Of a DNA stretch of 7,154 nt, positions 1-5,284 are shown piece after piece. Both the position numbers and the translations under genes were made by a program. The notes beneath the pieces were generated by a model. It was not told the origin of the DNA and did no database searches. It saw nothing but the letters and a program-made list of their open reading frames with translations. Positions within the stretch are counted from its first letter, which is position 1, and each line of letters starts with the position of its first letter. The DNA is taken from contig JAVZCX010000035.1 in assembly GCA_038874185.1 (NCBI GenBank), forward strand, positions 1 through 7,154, written 5' to 3'. Origin of the DNA: DTQF01 sp038874185 (GTDB lineage Archaea > Micrarchaeota > Micrarchaeia > CABMEP01).

Positions 1-1871
1 GCAGGTTTGAATGCGCAATCAAATACAGGTAGATGCTCTTCCTTAAGGTGTGGTGCACCTTCTATAGTTTCTTTATCATCTATATATTGCATTATTTCAT
101 TTATTTGTTGTTCTGTATATCCTAATCTTTTAAGCGCGATAGGAACAGTTGAATTTACTATCTTCATCATTCCCCCGCCAACTAGCCATTTGTATTTAAT
201 CAATGCAATATCTGGTTCTATTCCTGTTGTATCACAATCCATTAAGAATCCGATCGTTCCTGTAGGTGCAAGCGCAGATATCTGTGCATTTCTATATCCG
301 TACATAGAACCAGTTGCAAATGCATGTCTCCATGCTTCAATTGCAGCGTTTCTCAAATAGTGAGGTACTTTATCACTTATTGATTCAGCTTGATCAAGAT
401 GCATCTTTATTACTTCTAACATTGACTCCTTGTTCATTTCATACTTGTTGAATGATCCTATTCTTTTTGCAAGCATAGCTGAGATGTAATATCCATATCC
501 AGTCATAAGTGCACTCACTGCAGATGCATATGCTCTTCCTTCATCACTATCATATGGAAGTCCGCATGCCATAAGCAGAGCGCCCAGGTTTGCATAGCCC
601 AGACCAAGGGGTCTAAAGTCGATAGAATTCCTTTCAATTTCAGGTGTAGGATATGCAGCATTGCCTACTATGATTTCTTGTGCAGTTATCATTATTGCAA
701 CTGTATGCTTGAATTTTTCAGTGTCAAATCTTCCAGTTTCTGGATCAAGATATTTCAGTAGATTTATTGATGCCAGGTTGCATGCAGAATTGTCAAGAAA
801 CATGTATTCGCTGCATGGATTAGACGCATTTATTCTACCGCTTGCCTTGCAGGTATGCCACTTGTTGATAGTGGTATCAAACTGTATGCCCGGATCTCCA
901 CATTCCCATGTTGCTTCTGCAATCTCTTTCATTACAGTTCTTGCATCCAGTTTTTCACATTCTTTTCCAGTTGATACATATTTTGTTGAGTATTCTTTTC
1001 CTTCCTTTAATGCCTGCATGAATTCATCCGTTGTTCTTACAGAATTATTTGCATTCTGGAAGAAGATATTAGCATAAACATCTCCGTCAAGTGAACCGTC
1101 GTAACCCAACTTTATGAGATCTCTCGCCTTTCTTTCCTCCTTTGCCTTGCACCAGATAAATTCTCTGATATCCGGATGATCTACATTTAATATAACCATC
1201 TTGGCAGCTCTTCTTGTCTTGCCTCCAGATTTTATTACTCCAGCAAATGCATCATATCCTTTCATAAATGATACTGGACCAGATGCTTTTCCACCACTTG
1301 ATAAATATTCTTTTGATGATCTAAGCACAGAGAGATTAACTCCGGCACCAGATCCATACTTAAATAACATTCCTTCGGTTACTGCGAGCTGGAGGATAGA
1401 TCTCATGTCATCTTCTACGGAATTGATAAAACACGCCGACCCCTGAGGTCTCTTCTCAACCCCGAAGTTAAACCATACCGGGCTATTAAATGCTGCGTAT
1501 TGATTTACAAGTATGTATGTTAATTCATCACTAAATATTTTCGCCTCATCAGCAGAAGCAAAATATCCGTCTTTCTTTCCCCATTCTGTTATTGTTCTTA
1601 CCACTCTGTCTACCATCTGTTTAACGCTTGTCTCTCTTTCAGGAGTGCCCAATTTTCCTCTGAAATACTTAGAAGCAGCGATATTCGTTGCAGATTGAGA
1701 CCAGGTAGCCGGAACCTCTACATCTTTTTGTTCAAATATTTTCTTTCCCTTCGCATCCATGATTATAGAATCTCTTTTCTCCCACATTATCATGTCATAT
1801 GGATGTACTCCCTCTTTGGTGAAAACTCTTTGCATCTTGTATTCTGGAAGCTCTATCTCTTTCTTTGCCAT
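1..1871 (-). CDS. nrdJ: Class II (adenosylcobalamin-dependent) ribonucleotide reductase, N-terminal 623 residues, runs off left edge
   Basis: Reduces ribonucleotides to deoxyribonucleotides in the cytoplasm using a cobalamin-generated thiyl radical. My minus-strand translation is open for 623 codons with no stop. It carries the family's signature pieces: a first redox cysteine C147 in GSACFINSVEDDM, the catalytic motif NPCSE at residues 351-355 (N351, radical C353, E355), the partner cysteine C364 eleven residues later in NSACNLASINL, and the phosphate-binding PTGTIGF at 536-542 followed by MDCDTTGIEPD. The N-terminus (FTKEGVHPYD, then GTPERE near residue 75) matches the long NrdJ type and leaves no room for an N-terminal ATP-cone. 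The C-terminal part lies outside the window. Two consecutive ATGs (1874, 1871) are possible starts; 1871 is preferred because GAGGTG lies 5 bases upstream. No intein interrupts the active-site motifs seen here. nrdR lies upstream in the same orientation. Class assignment is by motif recall and is strong. Confidence 0.96.
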   Translation of the reverse strand, partial: MAKKEIELPEYKMQRVFTKEGVHPYDMIMWEKRDSIIMDAKGKKIFEQKDVEVPATWSQSATNIAASKYFRGKLGTPERETSVKQMVDRVVRTITEWGKKDGYFASADEAKIFSDELTYILVNQYAAFNSPVWFNFGVEKRPQGSACFINSVEDDMRSILQLAVTEGMLFKYGSGAGVNLSVLRSSKEYLSSGGKASGPVSFMKGYDAFAGVIKSGGKTRRAAKMVILNVDHPDIREFIWCKAKEERKARDLIKLGYDGSLDGDVYANIFFQNANNSVRTTDEFMQALKEGKEYSTKYVSTGKECEKLDARTVMKEIAEATWECGDPGIQFDTTINKWHTCKASGRINASNPCSEYMFLDNSACNLASINLLKYLDPETGRFDTEKFKHTVAIMITAQEIIVGNAAYPTPEIERNSIDFRPLGLGYANLGALLMACGLPYDSDEGRAYASAVSALMTGYGYYISAMLAKRIGSFNKYEMNKESMLEVIKMHLDQAESISDKVPHYLRNAAIEAWRHAFATGSMYGYRNAQISALAPTGTIGFLMDCDTTGIEPDIALIKYKWLVGGGMMKIVNSTVPIALKRLGYTEQQINEIMQYIDDKETIEGAPHLKEEHLPVFDCAFKP

Positions 1872-1876
1872 CATTA

Positions 1877-1882
1877 CACCTC
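1877..1882 (-). promoter_or_regulatory. Shine-Dalgarno for nrdJ
   Basis: On the minus strand this reads GAGGTG, complementary to the 3' end of archaeal 16S rRNA. It is 5 bases from the ATG at 1871 but only 2 bases from the ATG at 1874, so it favours the second of the two adjacent ATGs. It also indicates a leadered transcript, unlike several neighbours. Confidence 0.7.
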
Positions 1883-1946
1883 AATTTTCGATTTACGCCT
1901 ATCTGCCTCGCTTAATTCCGTTTAGCTTAGCTGATGCGGATTATTG

Positions 1947-1964
1947 GAACACCACCTTGTTCAA
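1947..1964. promoter_or_regulatory. Possible second, degenerate NrdR half-site and inverted repeat
   Basis: GAACAC at 1947-1952 repeats the GAACAC at 1978-1983 that begins the stronger NrdR-like box, exactly 31 bases apart (about three helical turns). Paired NrdR boxes are typically spaced that way. The right half does not match the consensus, but positions 1947-1962 form a GAACA-6 bases-TGTTC inverted repeat. In the nrdJ leader RNA the same bases could form a 5-bp hairpin. Operator half-site and RNA hairpin are alternative readings. Confidence 0.35.
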
Positions 1965-1979
1965 CTTTTATTTTTTTGA

Positions 1980-1995
1980 ACACATTATATAGTGG
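1980..1995 (-). promoter_or_regulatory. Putative NrdR box upstream of nrdJ
   Basis: The plus strand reads ACACATTATATAGTGG. Against the bacterial NrdR-box consensus as I recall it (ACAC-WATATATW-GTGT) it matches at 14 of 16 positions, with both CW...WG core pairs intact. It lies just downstream of a TATA-like element, between it and the expected transcription start, where a bound repressor would block transcription of nrdJ. The nrdR gene itself lies upstream in the same window. The match is seen in the sequence; NrdR binding is inference, and the AT-rich background makes the central part easy to match by chance. Confidence 0.55.
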
Positions 1996-1997
1996 TG

Positions 1998-2005
1998 TAT
2001 ATATT
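1998..2005 (-). promoter_or_regulatory. Probable TATA box of nrdJ
   Basis: Minus strand reads GAAA followed by ATATATA, resembling an archaeal BRE plus TATA box. With the usual 25-27 base spacing the transcript would start near 1975, giving a leader of about 105 bases before nrdJ. A second TATA-like stretch (CTATATAAT) lies inside the NrdR-like box and is an alternative; either way the box overlaps the core promoter. Confidence 0.45.
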
Positions 2006-2063
2006 TTCAATAACCAACATCTAGTGATTGAATTTTTTTATATCTGTTTATTTATAAACCTTT

Positions 2064-2080
2064 GCGTTCACGTCGAACGC
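2064..2080. repeat. Perfect 6-bp inverted repeat (hairpin or operator) in AT-rich gap
   Basis: GCGTTC-ACGTC-GAACGC: two 6-base arms around a 5-base centre. It stands out because the surrounding bases are nearly all A or T. On the plus strand a TATA-like TTTTATAT (2036-2043) lies about 26 bases before its start and T-runs follow at 2108-2113 and 2123-2130, so it could be the 5' end of a short plus-strand RNA. It could equally be a protein-binding palindrome upstream of nrdJ. The structure is seen; either role is inference. Confidence 0.5.
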
Positions 2081-2158
2081 TGGATCAATGCTATTTTAAA
2101 AATTCTCATTTTTTAGTATTTATTTTTTTTATATAAAAGGTATTTGTAGTATTTTATT

Positions 2159-2167
2159 AAAAAAAAA
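2159..2167 (-). terminator. Possible U-tract terminator for nrdR transcript
   Basis: A run of nine A on the plus strand becomes a nine-base U-tract in minus-strand RNA, the usual archaeal termination signal. It is the longest such run downstream of nrdR, about 200 bases past its stop codon. If used, nrdR has a long 3' untranslated region and is transcribed separately from nrdJ. Confidence 0.35.
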
Positions 2168-2215
2168 GAGTATTAACGTATTATAAATGTTATTTAATCC
2201 CATATAATCGATAAT

Positions 2216-2259
2216 AATCTTCTGTTGCACTATTAATTCCAATTTTTCAGAGGAAGATT
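2216..2259. repeat. Bulged inverted repeat downstream of nrdR
   Basis: AATCTTCTG at 2216-2224 pairs with CAG (2248-2250) plus AAGATT (2254-2259), leaving a 3-base bulge and a 23-base loop. It would lie in the nrdR 3' untranslated region. Arm length is modest and the region is AT-rich, so chance formation is quite possible. Confidence 0.3.
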
Positions 2260-2367
2260 CTAATGCGCCACCTTGTTTACATTGTATCGTTGTTTATAAT
2301 AATCTAATTATATTATAATAAGGATTTGGAGATTATAAATTATATAAGAGGATTCGCATGCTTTCAG

Positions 2368-2841
2368 TCACTTCTTTTTCCCTTGCAAAAATTTGATCTC
2401 ATTAATTACATCATCTATTGTTTTGAATTCCTTGTATACTGCTGCGAATCTGATGTATGCAATATCATCTAGTTTTCTTAGTCTTTTCAGTACCATGTCT
2501 CCGATATGCTTGCTATGAACTTCTTCCGATTGCTTTGTCCTTAATTCTCGCTCTATATCCTCTACAAGTTCAACAATCTTATTGTAGCTGACTGGTCTTT
2601 TGCCAACGGATTTGATTATGCTGTTTATCAGCTTTTGCCTGTCAAATTTTTCTCTCTTCCCGTCTCTTTTTATCACAATTATTATGCTTTCTTCTGTTCT
2701 TTCATAAGTTGTAAATCTCTTTTTACACGAAGGACACTCTCTTCTTCTTCTAACTGCATTTAGCTCTTCGGTATCTCTTGAATCAACAACGTCAGTATCC
2801 TTATATCCGCAGAAAGGGCATTTCATATGTTTCTTTCTCAT
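2368..2841 (-). CDS. nrdR: Transcriptional repressor NrdR
   Basis: ATP/dATP-sensing repressor of ribonucleotide reductase genes. The 157-residue protein has the complete family layout: an N-terminal zinc ribbon with C8, C11, C36 and C39 (KCPFCGYKDTDVVDSRDT, then RRRRECPSCKKRFTTYER), followed by an ATP-cone from about residue 53 to 143 starting IVIKRDGKREKFD. The arginine run at 31-34 and the ribbon form the usual DNA-binding part. Length is typical of the family. Start: ATG at 2841 is used here, but most family members begin at the MKCPFC methionine, which is M6 (2826); there is no clear ribosome-binding site for either. A TATA-like element predicts a very short leader, consistent with 2841. 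It lies upstream of nrdJ, its likely target, and is divergent from the HEAT-like protein gene. NrdR is mainly known from bacteria, with archaeal examples in some lineages. Confidence 0.97.
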   Translation of the reverse strand: MRKKHMKCPFCGYKDTDVVDSRDTEELNAVRRRRECPSCKKRFTTYERTEESIIIVIKRDGKREKFDRQKLINSIIKSVGKRPVSYNKIVELVEDIERELRTKQSEEVHSKHIGDMVLKRLRKLDDIAYIRFAAVYKEFKTIDDVINEIKFLQGKKK

Positions 2842-2868
2842 GCTAATTTTAAAAAACTTCTCAATTGC

Positions 2869-2880
2869 AATTTTTTATTT
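2869..2880 (-). promoter_or_regulatory. Possible TATA box of nrdR
   Basis: Minus strand reads AAATAAAAAATT. Its centre is about 33 bases from the ATG at 2841, predicting a transcript start near 2848 and a leader of only about 7 bases. I find no NrdR-box-like ACAC...GTGT element in this promoter, so no autoregulation is suggested. Confidence 0.4.
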
Positions 2881-2924
2881 CTTTGAATTGCCTGCCCCCA
2901 ACAAAAATAGATAAAAAGTAAACA

Positions 2925-2932
2925 TTTATATA
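2925..2932 (+). promoter_or_regulatory. TATA box for leaderless gene at 2954
   Basis: TTTATATA, the archaeal consensus, is centred 25-26 bases before the ATG at 2954, so the predicted transcript start falls on the start codon. No Shine-Dalgarno precedes this ATG. This promoter supports the full-length start rather than an internal methionine. An ATG at 2941 is in another frame and soon meets a stop. Confidence 0.7.
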
Positions 2933-2953
2933 CGGCTTTAATGTCTAATAATT

Positions 2954-4036
2954 ATGACAAGTTATAAAATTCCAAACAATAGAATAAAAATTATAGATCC
3001 AGACAAGACGGAGCACCACATGAATTTACAACGGATAATTTCCGATGAGAATTATAAAACTGATAAAATCAAAAGAATGTTGAAAAAAGCCGCAGTTGCT
3101 ACTGCGATAGGGATTTCTATTTTTTTGGTTTCCAAATCGTTAAAAGCTCAAGAAGTAATTTCAACTAATTCAATTTCTGTCAATCAAGTATCTGTCTCCT
3201 CAGAACAATCACAATCTGTTATTAACTATTCTACCAGTAACTTTGATAGAAATTTAAGCAATCCATTAAACTCTACAGTAAATAAAATAGTGGATAAAAG
3301 CAAAGAGATTATGAATAACGCAATGAATGTCCTATCTAAAAAAGAAACAACCACCCAAATACAGAAAGATGCACTGGATTGTAAATTAGGCGATAATTCA
3401 AAGAAATATGCTATGAATGAAATTTCCAAGTGTCTTTCATCAGAAAACGAAGACTATGTAACTAATGCGATTACGGAATTGTTAAACAAAGACATTGTTC
3501 TTAGCAAAGAAGTAAGAAACAAGATTGCTAACTTGGTTCTGCATGCAGACGAATTCGATTACAGTAGGATTATGGAAGTTATAAAGATGCATAAGATAGG
3601 CGAAGCAGTTCCATCTATAATAAAAAGATTAAAATCTGATTCAAACGGCCCCGATCCAATGTTTAATGATTCAATTCCTGCACTTGGAGTATTTGCAGTT
3701 AAGGGAGATTGGAATGCGATTAATACTCTCATGTCAATTCTCAAGAATAATCCAGACGAAGATATTAAGTCTTTGGCCGCAGCTTGTTTAATACATGTAG
3801 ACAAGAATGTAATGCCAGAAATTATTCAGTTTTACAAATCGATAAACGAAGAAAAAAGAGTTGATTTTATAGGAGAAATGCAGAGATTTCGTGCATTTGA
3901 CATTGATATGAATAACATGACTTATAATAAGAAAACTGTATTTTCTAGAATAGAACAACTTTTAAAAATGGAAAAAAGCAAAGAGGTTCGTGAAGAGCTA
4001 GAAATATCAAAACCATATATCTTTGAAAATTTATAA
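2954..4036 (+). CDS. Unrecognised membrane-anchored or exported protein with HEAT-like helical repeats
   Basis: I do not recognise a named family for this 360-residue protein. Residues 1-40 are polar. A short hydrophobic stretch at about 46-59 (AAVATAIGISIFLVS) follows a basic patch (KRMLKK) and is followed by KSLKAQE, so it may be a signal-anchor with the C-terminus outside, or an export signal cleaved after A65. Residues 67-140 are a Ser/Thr/Asn/Gln-rich linker. Residues about 145-350 are predicted entirely as paired amphipathic helices (for example 252-265 WNAINTLMSILKNN and 269-282), resembling HEAT/armadillo-type repeats that usually bind proteins. There are no catalytic motifs and only three cysteines (C143, C160, C278). 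Starting at M42 would give a textbook signal peptide, but the TATA position supports 2954. It is divergent from nrdR and ends 41 bases from the end of ftsZ, transcribed towards it, so no operon partner suggests its role. Confidence 0.85.
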   Translation: MTSYKIPNNRIKIIDPDKTEHHMNLQRIISDENYKTDKIKRMLKKAAVATAIGISIFLVSKSLKAQEVISTNSISVNQVSVSSEQSQSVINYSTSNFDRNLSNPLNSTVNKIVDKSKEIMNNAMNVLSKKETTTQIQKDALDCKLGDNSKKYAMNEISKCLSSENEDYVTNAITELLNKDIVLSKEVRNKIANLVLHADEFDYSRIMEVIKMHKIGEAVPSIIKRLKSDSNGPDPMFNDSIPALGVFAVKGDWNAINTLMSILKNNPDEDIKSLAAACLIHVDKNVMPEIIQFYKSINEEKRVDFIGEMQRFRAFDIDMNNMTYNKKTVFSRIEQLLKMEKSKEVREELEISKPYIFENL

Positions 4037-4077
4037 AGTAAAAATAAAAAAAATTAAACAATTTAAAAAACTTAAAA
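4037..4077 (-). terminator. U-tract terminator region of ftsZ in a convergent gap
   Basis: The 41-base gap between two converging genes is almost all A and T. Read on the minus strand it gives U-tracts of 6 (4065-4070) and 8 (4046-4053) bases just after the ftsZ stop, enough for archaeal termination. There is no matching T-run on the plus strand, so the converging gene has no obvious terminator here and may read into antisense of ftsZ. Confidence 0.5.
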
Positions 4078-5097
4078 TTAGTACCAAAGATCGCTGTATT
4101 TTTTCTCTTCTTTCTTTTTCTTTTCTTCAAGGCCTATCGCCTTTAGAGCCTCTCCTTCCTTAAGGCCAGTGAATATTGCAATTACTTCTATTCTTCCAAG
4201 ATATGATTGGTCCATTCTTGCTCCATAAATAACATTTGCGTATGGATCTACTTCTGATGTTATCATTTCCCCTACTGTATTTGCGTCACCTAATGTCATG
4301 TCTGGCCCACCAGTTATATGGAGAAGAACTCCCTTTGCTCCCGTTGGATCAACATCCAATAATCTGTGATCAAGAGTGTTCTTCACTACCTCTTCAACCT
4401 TGCTAATTCCCTTTCCTTCTCCTACTGCAATCATAGATATTCCACCACCGGTCATTATGGTTGTTAGGTCAGCAAAGTCAAGGTTAATGAGCGAAGGATT
4501 GAGAAGCGTTTCGCTTATTCCCCTTACTGCTCTTGCAGTTATTTCATCTGCTATCATGAATGTTTGTTCGATTGGCAGATTTGGAACAAAGTCTAATAAT
4601 TTCTGATTGTCGATTATAACAAGTGTATCGCTTACTTTCTTTAGATTTTCAATTCCTTCCTTTGCTTTTTGCAATCTTGCTCTCTCAATCCTGAACGGGT
4701 ATGTAACTATAGATACCACTATTGCACCATTTTTCTTTGCAACCTCTGCAACAACTGGTGCGGCACCTGTACCTGTACCTCCTCCCATACCTGCTACCAG
4801 GAAAACAAGATCAACATCGGATAGAGCAGCTTCTATATCTGGCTTGCTTGCCTCTGCAGATTTTTGTGCAATGTCAGGATAACCTCCAGCCCCGAGGCCT
4901 CTTGTTATTGACTGACCGATCAATATCTTCTTTGCTGGTTGTTTGATTGTATCGAGATGAATTCTATCTGTGTTTATTGCTATCAGTTCTGGCCCTTTCA
5001 TTCCATAATCAATTAATCTCTTAATGGTGTTGCAACCCCCACCACCGACTCCGACTATTGCAATTTTCACTCCAGATGTAGAATACTCTTTTACCAT
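4078..5097 (-). CDS. ftsZ: Cell division GTPase FtsZ
   Basis: Tubulin-like GTPase that polymerises at mid-cell into the division ring. The 339 residues contain the complete core: a T1 glycine loop VGVGGGGCNT (15-24), NTD at 42-44, GLGAGGYPD (68-75), the tubulin signature GGGTGTG at 105-111, the FRIERAR segment (135-141), and the T7 synergy loop NLDFAD (205-210) whose D207 and D210 complete the active site of the neighbouring subunit. The C-terminal domain follows to about residue 322, then a lysine/glutamate-rich linker and a short tail ending in SDLWY, which may be the peptide that binds a membrane anchor such as SepF. Position 22 is cysteine in the T1 loop. Archaea often carry two paralogues (FtsZ1, FtsZ2); I cannot decide which this is. 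The start has GTGATC just upstream. It is a single-gene unit as far as the window shows, convergent with the HEAT-like gene. Confidence 0.97.
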   Translation of the reverse strand: MVKEYSTSGVKIAIVGVGGGGCNTIKRLIDYGMKGPELIAINTDRIHLDTIKQPAKKILIGQSITRGLGAGGYPDIAQKSAEASKPDIEAALSDVDLVFLVAGMGGGTGTGAAPVVAEVAKKNGAIVVSIVTYPFRIERARLQKAKEGIENLKKVSDTLVIIDNQKLLDFVPNLPIEQTFMIADEITARAVRGISETLLNPSLINLDFADLTTIMTGGGISMIAVGEGKGISKVEEVVKNTLDHRLLDVDPTGAKGVLLHITGGPDMTLGDANTVGEMITSEVDPYANVIYGARMDQSYLGRIEVIAIFTGLKEGEALKAIGLEEKKKKEEKKYSDLWY

Positions 5098-5099
5098 TT

Positions 5100-5105
5100 G
5101 ATCAC
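5100..5105 (-). promoter_or_regulatory. Possible Shine-Dalgarno for ftsZ
   Basis: Minus strand GTGATC lies 2 bases before the ATG at 5097. It matches the 3' half of the archaeal GGAGGTGATC ribosome-binding sequence, so its closeness to the start is acceptable. It supports the ATG at 5097. Confidence 0.45.
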
Positions 5106-5145
5106 GCTCACACTATATTTCTGCCTCTTAGAAATATACATTTTT

Positions 5146-5161
5146 TGAAATATATATTTCA
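5146..5161 (-). promoter_or_regulatory. Perfect 16-base palindrome containing the likely ftsZ TATA box
   Basis: TGAAATATATATTTCA is a perfect inverted repeat. Its ATATATAT centre fits a TATA box with a transcript start near 5127 and a leader of about 30 bases. A shortened copy, GAAATATA, lies at 5131-5138 and could be an alternative TATA element with a start near 5110. The symmetry suggests either a simple strong TATA in an AT-rich setting or an overlapping operator. Confidence 0.4.
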
Positions 5162-5284
5162 ATAATTAAAATGTATTATGTGTTATTGATTTGTTAATTT
5201 TATAAATATTCTTTTTCGTTTGTTTTACTATATTACTTTTACAATGACTCTTTTTGTTCTGGATTTTTACAATATATTTATTGC

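Larger units (their letters stand above)
2006..2367. other. AT-rich gap between nrdJ promoter and nrdR, no gene recognised
   Basis: About 360 bases with no convincing coding region on either strand: the longest ATG-started frames I followed on the minus strand are about 25 codons or fewer, and the short plus-strand frame at 1934-2116 has the composition of noncoding AT-rich DNA. I see no tRNA T-loop or acceptor structure. It contains a GC-richer 17-base hairpin (2064-2080), a bulged inverted repeat (2216-2259), a nine-A run, and several TATA-like stretches. It probably holds the 3' end of the nrdR transcript and the upstream control region of nrdJ; a small RNA cannot be excluded. Confidence 0.6.

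Noticed and set aside
780..850. Intein insertion in the reductase active site
   Set aside because: Reductase genes often carry inteins near the NPCSE region, but the frame is uninterrupted from C147 through NPCSE, C364 and PTGTIGF.
1920..1960. tRNA T-arm-like GTTCCAATAATC on the minus strand
   Set aside because: There is no matching five-base stem, acceptor stem or anticodon arm around it.
7..1992. Several plus-strand open frames of 60-138 codons opposite the reductase gene
   Set aside because: They lie antisense to a continuous 623-codon frame with clear family motifs, or in AT-rich noncoding sequence, and none has family-like sequence or a convincing start signal.
1872..2367. Cobalamin riboswitch upstream of nrdJ
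   Set aside because: I could not find a B12-box-like core or the long GC-richer folded element expected; the gap is mostly low-complexity AT sequence.
4376..4946. Three overlapping plus-strand frames inside ftsZ
   Set aside because: They are antisense to the most conserved part of FtsZ, and their sequence is explained by the complementary codons of its glycine-rich motifs.
5236..5274. Direct repeat TTTACAAT downstream of the glycosyltransferase
   Set aside because: Only eight AT-rich bases, expected by chance in this composition, with no associated symmetry or spacing pattern.
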